Positions 25,103 through 37,813 are shown, counted from the first letter of the stretch. The stretch: DNA of 64,000 nt from Coleophoma eucalyptorum (GCA_026120035.1 JALRME010000035.1:124001-188000); one strand, 5' to 3'. Program-made: numbers and translations. Notes: generated by a model from the sequence alone, not told the origin.

Positions 25103-26130
25103 GATGCAGTGATGACAATATCGAAGAGGATGCGGGCGAGACGGGGTGTTGGGTCACGGATTTGCGCACGGGGTTCAAGGCACCATGCTGAAGCGACGAG
25201 CGTGCAACAAAGGAGGATCCAAAAGAATCCAAAAAGGAGCGGAAAAAAAACAAAAAAGAAAAAAAAAAAAGGAAGTTATGAAAATTGGACGTGGAGGAGG
25301 AGGAAATACAGATGGGCACGGGGAAGGAGGGAACAAAGGGGGAACGAAGGAGCAAACGAGGCAAGAAAAGAGCACATCTAACCATCAAAGGCTTGCTGGA
25401 CACTGCGCTTTAGTGTCTGGGTCCTCGAAGCGGAAACCGAGGAAGGGCCACCTCCGGAAGACGGCGGATTAGTGGACGATGCCAGGCTCATTACGAGCAA
25501 CGAGGATGTCGTTTCCCTGTCGGCGCGGAGAGGACTAAGGAGAGCAGCAGACTAGGAGACCAGCAGAGCGAGCGAGCTGACCGAGTATGTGCGGAGAAGG
25601 GAGAGCGCAGAGAACGGATAAGCTACAGTCAGATTGATTTGTACGGGTGTTCGATGATCATGCGAGACGCATGTCACTCTGGACTCTATGGCGGCGGCGA
25701 ATCTTAGTCGAGCCAGGCGCGATCGTAAGAATGAGTTGGATGATTGATTTGAAGGTGGATGGCCACGACGATCTGATCTGATTGGGTTCAATGGAAGAGC
25801 GGTCCGCTGCGGCAAGCGTGGGGAGGTGCCTTAGGAGAGCTTAGGAGCGAGTGGAGTCGCGACCAAGACAAGGGAGCAGCTGCTCAGGCACGAAGTAAGA
25901 CATGGAGGGAGTATGCAGCAACCGTTATCTAGACGCAGAACACAAGATGCAAGATGCCAGATGCCAGAAGTACGAAGTGAGATGAGGTGGGAGAGGGAGA
26001 TGGGAGATGGGAGATGGGCGAGGGAGGATAGAGGATGGACGACCTATGTGAGACCTTGCAAGGCGTTTGTCTGTATTGATCCTAATCGCATGCGAGATGC
26101 ATAAAAGGTGGGTGTTCCAGCAAAGGGACA

Positions 26131-26200
26131 TTGCATAAAGTGCATAGAATGGCATACAATTTCATAGAGTGCATACAGTGGCACAGCGTGCATAACGTAG
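26131..26200. repeat. Degenerate ten-base periodic array (core TGCATANAGT)
   Basis: Seven CAT/CAC cores start at about 26134, 26143, 26153, 26163, 26172, 26182 and 26191, one per helical turn. Confidence 0.6.
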
Positions 26201-26230
26201 GCACCGCTGGTGATGTTACCTGTTCCTGTG

Positions 26231-26257
26231 CAGCTTGTGCAGCTTGTGCAGCTTGTC
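26231..26257. repeat. Nonamer CAGCTTGTG repeated three times
   Basis: Perfect tandem copies except for the last base of the third. Confidence 0.85.
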
Positions 26258-26383
26258 CCGTTTGTGCGTTGTTTCATAAGTCACTATGCTCCATCCAGCT
26301 CTCGCGGCTGTAACGTCACTCACTCAGTGGAGTGGTGGGAGCTATCAAACATGCCTCGACTGCAGCTCATGGGCCGATAACTG

Positions 26384-26410
26384 TAACAATAACAACAACA
26401 ACAACAACAC
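26384..26410. repeat. CAA trinucleotide tract
   Basis: Short microsatellite in the presumed leader of the MFS gene that starts at 26489. Confidence 0.85.
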
Positions 26411-26488
26411 CATCTGGTATATTATGTAGTTGACGCGGATCTCCTCCGACATCTCCAACATATTCCAACCATCCCCCCAACCTGAACT

Positions 26489-28049
26489 ATGGCCTCTGCC
26501 GGTCTGAGACAGTGCGTTCGTGATGTTACTCCATACCTGTTGCTATTGATCCTCGTATCCACCCTTGGTCCGCTCCAGTTCGGCTTCCACTTGGTATGCT
26601 CGGCCCAGCCTTCTCTACCTGGTGTATCTGTGGTTGGTACTGATTTCTCGACAGGCAGAACTGAACTCGCCTCAAGATGTCATCACCTGTAAGAAGGAAT
26701 CCATCTCTCAACAAGACGTAGCCAGCTTCTCCAACTCGAAACTCCCGCAATGTATCCCCATGACCGCAGCTGAGTTCGCTGCCATCTCCTCGGTCTTCAC
26801 CATTGGCGGCCTGCTTGGAGCGCTATGCGCCGGGCCAGTTTCTGATGCTTATGGCCGGCTCTTGGCCATGCGCATCAATGCCTTCTTCTTTGTCCTCGGT
26901 GCTATCCTAGAGACTTTGGCTGGTAATATCCCTATTATGGGTATCGGGCGGTTGCTGGCCGGTGTTGGAGCGGGTGCTTCCACTGTTATCGTTCCCTTAT
27001 ATGTGTCCGAAATCGCCCCTCCAGCCGAAAGAGGACTCTTCGGCTCTTTAACTCAGGTCATGATCAATGTTGGAATTCTGGTAACCCAGACGCTAGGGTA
27101 CTACCTGAGTAGAGGATCCATGTGGAGGATCATACTAGCTGTAGGATTTGGTATTGGAGTGGTGCAATCTTTCGGACTAGTGATTATTCCTGAAAGTCCA
27201 GCCTGGCTCGCGGCGCACAAGCATCCTCAGAAGGCTGTCCACGTTCTCCAGCGTATTCGGGGCTCTGGACGCAACATCGACCACGAGATTGATGGATGGG
27301 ATGTTCCAGTGGTGGCTGAAGAGGAGCGCTTGTTGAGCGAGCCTACTTCCCCAACGCAGCACCCAGACTCAATCAGTGGCAAGTCTGTGGCCAACATCGG
27401 ATTCTTCCAGGTTTTCCGCGATCCGCTGTACCAGCCAGCGATCATTGCTGTGGTGGGCATCATGTTCGCGCAACAACTTTGTGGCATCAATAGTATCATG
27501 ATGTATTCCGTCTCCTTGCTCTCAGGAGTCTTGCCCATACCGTCTTCTATCCTCACCATCATGATTTCCATCATCAACCTCTTGACTACCATCGCTTGTG
27601 CGCCCTTGGCCGATAAGATTGGACGGAAGTCCTGCCTCTTACTTTCCATCTCCGGGATGGGAAGCATGTCCTTTGCGCTGGCGATGGCCATGCGCTTCGA
27701 GGTCAAGATTCTCTCCGCCATATCCGTGATCCTTTTCGTAGCTTTCTTCGCCACCGGACTTGGTCCTGTACCATTCATGATGGCTTCCGAGCTCGTTGGC
27801 CAAGAGGCTGTGGGAGCTACGCAATCCTGGAGTCTAGGCTCGAACTACGTCGCGACCTTCCTGGTCGCGCAGTTCTTCCCCATTGTTAATCAGAAGCTAA
27901 ACGATACCTTCGGTGGCAAGGGCTTGGTATTCTTTGTCTTTGCCGGTCTGGCCTTGTTGAGTGCCATCTTTGTGGCTTTGAGAGTGCCTGAAACCAAGGG
28001 AAAGAAAGATGCTGACGAGGTTTGGGGAAGGACTCGAAGAGTTGACTAA
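26489..28049 (+). CDS. MFS sugar transporter (Vps73/Ybr241c-like)
   Basis: Major facilitator superfamily hexose-type carrier, 499 residues, 12 predicted membrane segments. Exons 26489-26593 and 26655-28049; the 61-nt intron splits segment 1 so that FGFHL joins AELNSPQDVI. Family motifs: GPVSDAYGRLLAMR after segment 2, VSEIAPPAERGLFGSLTQ after segment 4, PESPAWLAAH before the central loop, GINSIMMYSVSLL in segment 7, DKIGRKSCLL, and a final RVPETKGK. The pattern resembles the yeast Vps73/Ybr241c group, some members of which are vacuolar. Substrate and membrane are therefore uncertain. Confidence 0.92.
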
Positions 28050-28328
28050 TGGAGAGGTGTGCATCGTGGATATATTCCGAACCAAAAGTGGATCCACCAT
28101 TAGATATTATGATAATCTGGTGCGGTTTAGCTTAATAGTCAACTTGTAAATAGAAAACTATGATGTCTCTCCATTTACCCTGCTTATCCCAGCTCATTTG
28201 AAGGCTTTATTTGTACCATGGCGGATTGCACGAACGCAGAGATATTTGGTCCCATGCTACAGGTCATGGATTAAGATGGTTGAACTTATAAATTCAAAGG
28301 ACCTATATATGTACGGTGAAGTACTCTC

Positions 28329-29662
28329 TTATCTAGGTCCCAACTTTTCAAGCACTCGGGTGCCCTGCTCTTCCCATTCCTGCTTGGAAATCCACATATT
28401 CTCCTTATCAGCCATGATGTTCGCTAGTACTGCACCTCCTAAGAAAACCATATGTCTTCTCCTTGGTGGATCCTCAATCCTGACCTTGAACTTGCCTAGA
28501 CGTTCAGGGTTGCCTCCCAAGACTTTCGTAAGCCATAACTGCTTCAATTCCTTCTCTAGTCGGGATGGAAGACCTGGGTACATGCTGCTTCCACCGGATA
28601 GGACGATGGCTTTGAAAAGGGAAGAACGAACATCGACATCTGCGGCTTGGATAGTGTTGAAGAGGAACTCGGCAATACCTGGCTGTTCCACATCGACAAG
28701 ATGAGGTTGGAAGAGACATTCAGGGGCCTCGAATCGTTCACTACCCACGCGGATGACTCGACCATCTGGAAGTGTGTAACTTTCTACCAGCACAGTTGTG
28801 TCTTCGCTAAGACGCTTATCAAGCTCAAGGTCGTAGGATACATAGCAGAGCTTCTCCTTAATTTGGCGAACAGTCTCGAAATCGGCTGTTCTGTTCAAGG
28901 CATAACCTCGACGAAGGAGCAGGGCAATGAGGTTTCGAGTCACATCTCGGCCGGCAACATCCAGACGTCTCGTGAGGTGGTTCAAGACAACGGACTCGTA
29001 GACTGGAACGATATGGGTAACACCGTCTCCGGAATCGACGACCACTCCCGAACTGAGACCTACCCGCACGCTTAGCCAGACGTCGAAATGCAGGAGATAA
29101 TCATACCTTGGGCGTAGAGGGCCAGCACGGCCTGAATGGCTACGTAAACTCCCCCGAAATTGTATCTCTCAAACATGACCTCGCACATCTGTTCCCGGTT
29201 CTTCAATGGATTCATCGGTGGCTCGGTCAGGAGGATCTTGCGTCCGGTAGGATCGACCTTCATCTTCTCAAAGAAAGTGTAATCCCATAGATGCTGCATG
29301 TCGTCCCACTTCTTCACGATACCGTTCTCCATGGGGTAGCTGACCTGCAACATAGTCCTTGCAGCAGCTGCCTCGTCTCCACACATGATGTCCTTGATAA
29401 CGATGCCATCGTCGCCCTTCTCTTCTGATCGCAGGATCGGTCGACCGACGATTGAGGGATACTGGAATTCGGGGAAGTTCTAGGCATAGAAGGTCAGCTC
29501 CGAGCTTCCCCATAGAGTTGCGGTGGGTGGCCTCTGGCGCATACCTGAGCTGCATATCCAACCTTGAGAAATCCGGTTCCTCCATCGAGGACTAGGGCAA
29601 AGGCATCAGCATAGATCTACACAATTATGCCGAATTTACATACCTATTGGTGGCTCAGCCAT
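28329..29662 (-). CDS. ARP2: Actin-related protein 2 (Arp2/3 complex)
   Basis: Nucleating subunit of the Arp2/3 complex, which builds branched actin for endocytic patches and hyphal tips. Exons 29662-29644, 29591-29545, 29479-29107, 29059-28329, 389 residues, the usual length. Start [20 protein letters not shown]; then [20 protein letters not shown], the nucleotide-binding [38 protein letters not shown] and [20 protein letters not shown], with the end near the usual [17 protein letters not shown] very short first exon (19 nt) is typical for this gene in moulds. Divergent from the racemase gene over 686 bp; no functional link known. Confidence 0.97.
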
Positions 29663-30348
29663 GACTGTGAAATTGTGCGAAGCTCACGATGTTCTGGGAC
29701 CTGGAGCGTGAGGTAGGGTAAGGTAAGGTTGACGTCCACAGGTTGCGCATGCCCCGCTGACGACGGTGTGCTCCCGTTGGCTGATGTCGGCCACCGTAGG
29801 CCGGCCTGGGAACTCAGCCTTGGAGGGGAGAGCGAGCAGCCACAGCCGATGCGAAGCACCAGGAGCTCTAGACACCGTGAATCTGTGGACTTTCCTTGCT
29901 GTTCCAGGTCGCACCAGATTCATAAACCTTTGCCCTTCAACTGGTAGCTTGCCTCTGGTTAGATTTCAGGTTCTCCTCTATATACAGTATATCCCGCTAA
30001 CCCTTTTAAGCAAGACATACAACCACCAGGAAACCCCCGCTCAGTCAGTTACTACTAGCACGGACAACCGCTTTGTACTCACCACCAGCAAATTCATTGA
30101 GCTACAGTGGCGGTTGTTTTCACTAAGCAGACAGATTTATATCTTTGGAAATACATTCGTGCTCGAATCATTTCGGTCTTTGCATTTTGTGTGTTTGTGA
30201 ATCGAGTAGGTCTACCAAGTTCACACAAATGCTTTCTTGTTCTGACTCAAATCTCACAGCCAGCTACTGGGTCACCCACTTTAGAAGTATTGCTCACATC
30301 CAAGGAGAATCTGAACAGAACCATTCTTTCATCCCGCTCTCCTCCATC
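29663..30348. other. Shared ARP2/racemase promoter
   Basis: No gene seen. The racemase reading frame is open upstream of its start, with one in-frame ATG at 30229. Confidence 0.5.
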
Positions 30349-31134
30349 ATGGCTCCATCTAAGAAGCTCCTACTTATCAACCCAAACTCCAACAAGCACA
30401 TGACCGAAGGTCTCGACCTGTTGTTGAAAGATCTGAACCAACATGGGACCAGCCAAACTATAGAAGTTATCACCTACACGGCTGCTTCTGGGCCCAATAG
30501 TATCAACAACGAGGATGATGCACACCAGACTGCCATGATCTGCATAGCGGATCTTAATACTAAACTCTCTCAATATGATGCTTTCTTGGTTGCCTGCTAT
30601 AGTGTTCACCCTCTGGTTACCATGATCCGGAATCGAGTGCCGCCTCACGTTCATGTTACCGGTATCTTTGAAGCAAGTGTCACAACAGCTCTGTCACTTC
30701 TTCCCAAACCCCGAGCCGGCGCTGGCTCAAATGAGAATGTGTTTGAGAAGTTCGGCATTGTCAGCACAGGAACCTACTGGGAGAAGGCCCTGTCCGACGG
30801 CGTAAGGGATTTCATGGGCGTCAGTGACCTGGAGAGTTGCCAGCGGTTCAAAGGTGTGGAGACCACAGGCCTTAATGCAGATGAGTTGCACACTGCCCCG
30901 GCAGATCTGGTGCGCCAGAAGATGATGGATGCAACGAAGAGACTGGTGAAAGATCGGGATATCAGAGTCATCTGTCTTGGCTGCGCAGGTATGGCTGGTA
31001 TGGACGATATTGTTCAAGAGGCTCTTGTGGAGGAATTGGGTGCGGAATGTGCAAAGAGAGTGTACATAATGGATGGTGTGAAGGTTGGAATCGGCTTGCT
31101 AGAGAGTTTGGTGAGAGCATTGCCAGGAAGGTAG
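30349..31134 (+). CDS. DCG1: Asp/Glu/hydantoin racemase family protein (Dcg1-like)
   Basis: Single-exon gene of 261 residues in the Asp/Glu/hydantoin racemase family. These enzymes use two opposing cysteines: one lies in DAFLVACYSVHP, the other in VICLGCAGMAGM. The N-terminus KKLLLINPNSNKHMTEGLDL is the standard family opening, which favours the ATG at 30349 over the in-frame ATG at 30229 that would add 40 unrelated residues. Yeast DCG1 is under nitrogen catabolite control next to allantoin genes; here no allantoin gene is adjacent, so a purine-nitrogen role is only an inference from family. Reaction in fungi is not firmly known. Confidence 0.88.
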   Translation: MAPSKKLLLINPNSNKHMTEGLDLLLKDLNQHGTSQTIEVITYTAASGPNSINNEDDAHQTAMICIADLNTKLSQYDAFLVACYSVHPLVTMIRNRVPPHVHVTGIFEASVTTALSLLPKPRAGAGSNENVFEKFGIVSTGTYWEKALSDGVRDFMGVSDLESCQRFKGVETTGLNADELHTAPADLVRQKMMDATKRLVKDRDIRVICLGCAGMAGMDDIVQEALVEELGAECAKRVYIMDGVKVGIGLLESLVRALPGR

Positions 31135-31495
31135 GATTGATAGCTGGGTTATATAGTTGGGTCAATACTACGTCTGAGACACCTACTCATATAAACTTGC
31201 TCACTTGAGCCACCATTTCTCAGCATACTTTTAGCATGGTGGACCGTTGTGCGGTCTCCTTAGCCCTCAGTTTATGCTTGTGATAACATTCAACAATGCC
31301 ATTCGAGTTTATCCTTTCTCAGACAGATTTTGCTGCAGACATCTCGAGCGATCGAAATGCCTAAATGCCTCGTGGACTGGCAATGTCCCGACACAACTCC
31401 TGAAGCAACGAAAATGTACGGTTTCGCCCAGTTCGCAAATGTTCTTGAATTCCAGCCATATATGTACAACCATGCCAACACAGAATGGCAGATCC
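31135..31495. other. Short intergenic between convergent racemase and NDUFB7 genes
   Basis: 3' flanks only. The plus-strand frames here are antisense to NDUFB7. Confidence 0.6.
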
Positions 31496-31897
31496 TCAAT
31501 TGCTCCTGGCACCGTTCTTTGCTGCTCTCAGCTCGTCCATCTTCGCAACACGCTTCTTGAACTCTTCATACTGGCACTTCTCGTAGCTATGTCGCTCGGT
31601 CTGCAAGTCCCAAATCGTAAGCGCGAATTCCAAACACGTCCCGTCCAAACCAGTACATACCTCACACTTCCACGGTAGGTAGTATTCCTCTTTCCTGCAC
31701 TTGTTCAATGGGATAAGGAGGTTCGCACAGCTGTCTCGGTATGCTAATGGTAGTGAGGCTTCGCTCATAGCGGCTCGGGATGCAGCTGTTGAGGAAATTT
31801 AGTATAGGGCGGGAAGGATCTGGCTTGGAAATGGGGACTTACGAGCTGGGGAGTCCCCGAGACCAACGGCGGCCTTGACAGTTTCGACGACAGTCAT
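31496..31897 (-). CDS. NDUFB7: Mitochondrial complex I subunit NDUFB7 (B18), twin CX9C
   Basis: Accessory subunit on the intermembrane-space side of NADH:ubiquinone oxidoreductase, 94 residues. Exons 31897-31843, 31785-31661, 31600-31496; phases agree. Both CX9C pairs are seen: C-ANLLIPLNK-C and, only after splicing, C-ETERHSYEK-C, which form disulfides through the Mia40 route. The rest is the conserved LPLAYRDSCANLLIPLNKC and EFKKRVAKMDELRAAKNGAR. There is no cleavable presequence, as expected for Mia40 substrates. The short N-terminal exon (MTVVETVKAAVGLGDSPA) is in line with mould homologues. Confidence 0.95.
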
Positions 31898-33264
31898 GTT
31901 GGGCGAGTTTGTAATGTGGCGAGTCGTGGGCGAGCTTCAATCGCTGTTCTGCTGCTGCAAGTAGGATATCTGAGGTCGTCGGAGCTGGGTGCTCTTAGCG
32001 TTGATTATGTAAACAGGTTCCTGGGTTCTCCGGATTCTCTATTTTTTCAATCATCCAACCAAAGCGAGCATATTTAAAACAATCCCCCTGCCCGATATGA
32101 GAAGATTACTGGAGGACTATCCTGTCAGAACATTCAGCCTAGATGCTGATGAAGCTTCTTCCATCCTCTATTCTTATCATCGATCGACCGGCTGACTGCT
32201 TAGACATCTATAACCTTCTGCTGTAATAAGGTTTGTGTCATGTGAACCATGGGTTGTTCTACACCTTATCTCTTCCAATCCTCGCAGGTCCAAAGCGGCA
32301 TACAAGGTCAAATTCCTCCCGGCCTCCGATTTTCACGTCAACAGAGCATCCCGTGTGACAAGGATCGCAAGCAGCCATCAGGCCGATCAAATGTTAATTC
32401 AATTTGATTTGTACCGTCTACATTGTTTAGCGAGGCAGTAAGCTAGGCTCACCAGCGTCTGACAAAGTTCTTCATATTGTGTTTCCTCTGCTCTCATTTG
32501 ATACTGATACACGCTATAGTTAGACATCGTTTCGAGATGCACATCACAGTGCTAGCCTTGAAGTCCAACATGTCCAACACTTACGTTTCCGTGCAATATC
32601 AGACTTCACTGCTCTCCCATGTTGACGCATGTGATAAGTTACATATTTCTCACTTTGCTCACTTTACGAACTAGTTAAGGCGCATGCGCCGGATTTGCCC
32701 ACTGAGGTCATAGAAGCCAGTACAGGCAGTATCTGCCTTGTCTACAATTGTCAGCGCCTACCGTCTCGGTCTGACAGAGAAGGCTGGCGGGCTTGACATA
32801 CTTTGATGTTTTGGTGGCTTGGGGAGGCTTTCTTGGCGAATGAAGTCGTGCTCTCTCACATTCTCAATCTGAACAAAACAATACAAAGAAATATGTTCAC
32901 GAGACTCGGGACCAATGAAAATGAAGATATACATGGAGCTGGCCAGCGCCACAAAACGGCAGGTCCTCGTTGATGGCGAGTGAGATGCGGGGTAGTGCAG
33001 CAGGATGAAAGAGAACTTAGCCCATCTGAGTGATTTTTTGAAGAGCTCCAGTCATCGGTCTCGCCGGTTTGAAAATATTTATCCTTCTTCTTAACTTAGA
33101 GTGGTAACGTCGACTTTCTCTACAATCCCAATGCAACCGTGCCGTGTAACCACAGTTTCACGCCACGGCAAGTACGACTTTATAAGTACTACCTTCCCCA
33201 CCTCCATCCAGGCGGCAGTTCCTTCTGTAGAGTACCTCTGAATCCTCAATATTACTTTACAATC
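31898..33264. other. Intergenic 1.37 kb, divergent promoters of NDUFB7 and MFS carrier
   Basis: Only short frames without resemblance to known families. AT-rich; no repeat or RNA gene recognised. Confidence 0.55.
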
Positions 33265-35511
33265 ATGAGTGGGACTGAAAACATCAACGATGCGTGAGTA
33301 TATGAGTTTCTTTTCCACGACTTGGCAACATGGGCTGACCCTATACTGCACTTAGTCCCAAAGGGAATGTCGAAACAGCAGGCGACGCATCTGTACAACA
33401 CGAAACTAAACACTCAATATTTGATGACGACGCACGTCGCAAAAAGAGTATTACTGGCTTGACAGAAAACGTTACAGGAGAGTAAGTCTCACCCGTCAAA
33501 TCCTCAAGAAACGTATACCTGACCATGTTAGGATTAAAAACCCTCTAGTTGGCATACCTAAAGCTCAGCTCCTAGCGGATGTCGACAAGTTCGCGGCCGA
33601 ATACGAACTCACTGATATCCTACCTTTACTTCATAAAGGCGCCTTGGTCGCTCAACGTCCTCTGCACGCTAATGATATCCAAGAACTCGATGAACAAGAT
33701 CGCCTTCTCCTGCAAGATGAAACGACGCATCGCTGGAGACATCCCCGAATCTTGTATGTGACCATCATTTTAAACTCAATCGCGGCTGCGATCCAAGGCT
33801 GGGACCAAACTGGCTCCAACGGAGCCAACCTCACTTTTGGAGAGGCTCTTGGTTTGCCGGAAACAGGACCCGTCTGTGAGGCAGCAGGCACCTGTAGCAA
33901 GAATCAATGGATTGTCGGATTTATCAATTCTTGTCCATATATCGCTATTGCCTTTTTGTAAGATTCGCCTTCTCCTCTTCTGAGTATAAGCACTTATAAG
34001 TCACGTGTTAGTATTGCCTGGATATCTGATCCTCTCAACAATATACTTGCTCGTAGAGGCACAATCTTCCTTGCTGCTATCTTCAGTTTATGCGCTCCTT
34101 TTGGTATGGCGGTGTCTCAGACCTGGGGTCAACTAGTTGCGTGTCGTATCCTGCTCGGTGTCGGCATGGGCTTGAAAGAAGTCACTGTTCCTGTCTATTC
34201 AGCTGAAATTGCTCCAACAATCATTAGAGGAGGATTAGTCATGAGCTGGCAAGTGTGGACAGCCTTTGGTATTTTACTGGGTACGTGTGCAAATCTTGTG
34301 TTCGTAGACACAGGGGCTATTGCATGGAGACTCCAACTCGGGTCTGCGTTCGTCCCGGCAGTTCCGCTGGTTCTAGGAATCTGGTTCTGTCCCGAGTCAC
34401 CAAGATGGCTCATGAAGAAAGGTAAGGTAAACAAAGCTTATAAGTGTCTCCTACGTCTTCGAAATAGCCCTCTCCAGGCTGCCAGAGATCTTTATTACAT
34501 TCATGCGCAGCTCAAGTACGAAGAATTCCTGCTTGAAGAATCCGGACTTTCGAAAACGGGCAACTTCTTCACCAGGTTTGTTGAACTATTCACCATTCCT
34601 CGATTACGACGCGCCACTCAAGCATCTGGTATTGTTATGATTGCGCAGCAAATGTGTGGAAGTAAGTGTGATCCTTGCGAATGTGACAACTAGTGGTGCT
34701 CAGCTAAGCGACCTAGTCAACATTATCGCATTCTACTCGTCTACGATTTTTGCCAACGCAGGAGCTTCTAATAAAGGAGCTTTGCTAGCCTCCTTTGGAT
34801 TTGGGTAAGATACATTGAAGAGGTCTCCATAGCTCACCACTAACACGAAGTAGCATGATCAACTTCCTCTGGGCCTGGCCTGCAGTGTGGACGATTGACA
34901 CTTTTGGGCGTAGAGGACTGCTGCTCTTCACCTTTCCAAACATGTTCTGGACCCTTTTAGTCGCGGGTATGTGTTTCTTCATACCCGAAAGCAACAAAGC
35001 ACAACTTGGCCTCGTTGCCTTCTTCATCTACATCTACGACATGTTCTACTCACCGGGTGAGGGCCCCGTACCCTTCACGTACTCGGCCGAAGTCTTCCCG
35101 CTCTCGCACAGAGAAGTCGGCATGTCGTGGGCCGTAGCGACGAACAATTTCTGGGCCACAGCCGTCTCCATCACATTCCCGCGGATGTTGAACGCCTTCT
35201 CAGCACCCGGAGCGTTCGGCTTCTACGCAGCTATGAACCTAATTGCGTTCGTGATGATCTTCCTCTGGCTGCCCGAAACCAAGCAGCGCACTCTTGAGGA
35301 GCTGGATTACGTCTTCGGGGTGCCGACTAGAACGCATATGAAGTATCAAGCTACGCAAGTAGCACCGTGGTGGTTCAGGACTTATATTCTACGCAGACGC
35401 GGCCTTCCGAGCCCACAGCTCTACAGGTTTGAGGATGACAACTCCTCAGATGAAGTCGGGCGGCCTTCATACGCCACCAAGGAAGAAGCGACGCATGCAG
35501 AGATCGCTTGA
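33265..35511 (+). CDS. MFS sugar/polyol transporter, myo-inositol type
   Basis: Proton-coupled carrier of 658 residues. Six exons: 33265-33293, 33356-33481, 33532-33957, 34012-34661, 34717-34804, 34854-35511; every junction keeps phase. The long cytosolic N-terminus has the block [40 protein letters not shown], typical of fungal proteins annotated as myo-inositol transporters. Membrane region: [69 protein letters not shown] across an intron, [14 protein letters not shown] and [21 protein letters not shown] large lumenal insert ([15 protein letters not shown]) follows segment 1. No inositol-use genes are next to it, so substrate rests on family alone. Confidence 0.9.
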
Positions 35512-36178
35512 GTAATACTAGTAACTGAAGCTTGTACCAGAAGGAAAGTGGTGGGTGGTAGGTGCTGGATACTAGGTGATAGGGTGGAGTCCTCTTTACT
35601 TTCGTTGTTGATTTACAGTGTTTGCACTTATACCATCTTTGTGTGTATTTCACATGTGATTTCTCATTGTTTACATCTCCTGATAATGGTTTTAATTACT
35701 TTTAATTCTAAGATAATTCAGATATGTAAAGTTATTTCGATTATCCAAAGTTAATACTGCGAACGAACGATGGAAAGGATTTCGTGCATTCGTGTGATCC
35801 ATCATCAAGGATTCATGTAATCGCCAGCATCTTCATCCTGCTCTTTCTTCGGATGCCAATGCTTCTGTTATCTTTTCCAGAAGCTTTATTAAGCTCTTGA
35901 GGATAAGCAAGCACTTTGATCTAACGTCAGTTCTCGTACTGCTAAATGACACTCAACAATTACTTTATTAAGGTACGAGACATTAGGTAGGATCAATAGA
36001 GAAAATTCATTGGCAGCCTATGTAGAAGGGCAATGAAGAATGCCCCGAAGGCCTATTTACATATAGGTGGTGCCTGTCACGTGGCCACATGACCCCTTGA
36101 ATAACGAAAACAATCCCAGCCCAGTAAAATGCCCAACTACTAACGCCAGACCTAAGGATACAGACCGTCCGTTCTATT
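35512..36178. other. Intergenic between convergent MFS and EamA-like genes
   Basis: AT-rich 3' flanks. No gene seen. Confidence 0.6.
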
Positions 36179-37813
36179 CTATTCCGAGTCTTTATCGCTC
36201 TCGTCGTCCTCGTCATCCAGGTCGACCTGTGCCTTGCGGCTCTCTTCCTGCATCTCTCTAAAGGTGCTCCAGCTCAGGAGTAAGAAGGCTAGGATAATAA
36301 GTATACCACCTAAAATAGCTGCGGGGCTCAGTGGAACGCCTGTCCATGCCCAGTCAACTATTGCAACCAGGAAGATCGTCAACAGTGCTGCAACACTGCT
36401 CAAAACAGGTGAAGTCAGACTGATAAGGACCAAAAACGACCCAGAGAAGACCGCATTTGAGAGTACAGAAATGGCCATCAACCACGCAGCTTCTCCTTGA
36501 GGAAGCTCAAACTTTTCCAACCCTGTGAAGTGGAGAATTGGAAGCGGTATCCAAAGAACAAGTAGGGTGAAGGAGCCGATCAAGGAGCCGAATGTATTGG
36601 CGAAGATCATTCCACGTCCTGGTGAGCAGCCTTCTGGAGGACAAGCCAGCTTCTTGTAGAGCACCTCATAAAATCCGTACAATATACTTCCAACGCCAAT
36701 GATGAGATTACCGGCCACGCGGTTTGTAGCCTCCACCTCTGTCTTTGAGGCAGGGTCCTTTGGTCCTCCTCCAACAGCACCACCTGACTTTCCACCATGT
36801 TTGGTCGGTGTTGCATCACCGTACGCCACGATCAATACTCCTATGATAGCTACCAGAACCGCGAAGCTCTTGTCCAAACGGAGCTTTTCCTTCAACATCG
36901 GAACACTGAACGCGTATGCAAAGAAAGCAGAACAGTTGTATATAGCGGTCAAATCGGAAGGTGAGGTCAGATTGACGGCTACGTACCAAGATCCACCTGC
37001 AACTGTCAAGGCACAGGTAACGAAAGCTGTCATCCGGAGCATGTATGGCACAGGTGAATGCTGTGTTCGATGAACTTCGAGATCGCCGGATTCTACCATT
37101 TGAGCTGTGGTTCGTATCAAATATACATGTCGTCTCCAAAACGTTTTCCAAGGCATCTTCCATTTCTGAATTCGGAGGACTAAGAGCTGGAATGGCCAAA
37201 GGAGCGACCATGATCCGTGGGTGAAGTATCTATTATGGTCAGCAAAGTCAGATTTTCGAAACAGCTTTACTTACAGCATGCAATATGCTTTATTCCATCC
37301 AAGTTCATGTTGTATATATACTGCCGTTTCCGTTTGCACCACAAAACTGATCAAGCTCAAGCCCAAAAAGAATGCTGCATACGTGTACTTCTTTTTGGTC
37401 GCCAGCTTGGCCTGTGTATCTGGACTCCGGCTCCTCATGGTCGACCTCCTCGTCAGAAACGGCGGCCGTTGCGGTGCCACGGGTGAACCCTCATATCCAG
37501 TCCTCCCTCTCTCCTCGTCATCGTGGTCCTTGTTGAGCAGCGGCTGATGCGACCTGCCATCGGCGGGCCTGTGCAAGGGAGGGCGTCTATCATCCATGGC
37601 TTCGAAATCCGAATCAAAATCGCTGTAGTCTTCCTCGTTCCCTGCTGATCGGCCGTCTTTGCCTTTCGCAGACGGGGAATGGCTGCTCTTAATAGGGGGT
37701 TCGCGCGGAGTCGAGGCTCGTGAGGATGTCCGCGAGATAGGCCGCTGGATATCAAGATCTAAATGCCGGGGGGTATTGACAACTCCGGATGTCTGGTGAC
37801 CTCTCTGAGACAT
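36179..37813 (-). CDS. EamA/SLC35-like membrane transporter
   Basis: Drug/metabolite transporter superfamily protein of 529 residues. Exons 37813-37275 and 37229-36179 (phase 2 joint: AYCML-YFTHGSWSLLWPF). The first 140 residues are hydrophilic, acidic and Ser/Pro-rich (EEDYSDFDSDFEAMDDRRPP). About ten membrane segments follow, including LTAIYNCSAFFAYAFSVPML with the KEKLRLDKSFAVLVAIIGVL block that marks DMT repeats, NLIIGVGSILYGFYEVLYKK, and SPAAILGGILIILAFLLLSW. The C-terminus is acidic (DLDDEDDESDKDSE). Homologues are usually called integral membrane protein or solute carrier 35-like; substrate is not known. Confidence 0.85.

Larger units (their letters stand above)
25103..26488. other. 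Shared CDK8/MFS promoter, rich in simple repeats
   Basis: 1.39 kb without a supported gene. Contains an A-rich tract at about 25242-25271, short purine repeats at about 25945-26036, degenerate ten-base periodic repeats at 26131-26200, a triplicated nonamer at 26231-26257 and a CAA tract at 26384-26410. Confidence 0.55.

Noticed and set aside
24969..25403. 144-codon minus-strand frame over the CDK8 start
   Set aside because: Different frame from the kinase; Phe/Ser-rich translation of T-rich leader.
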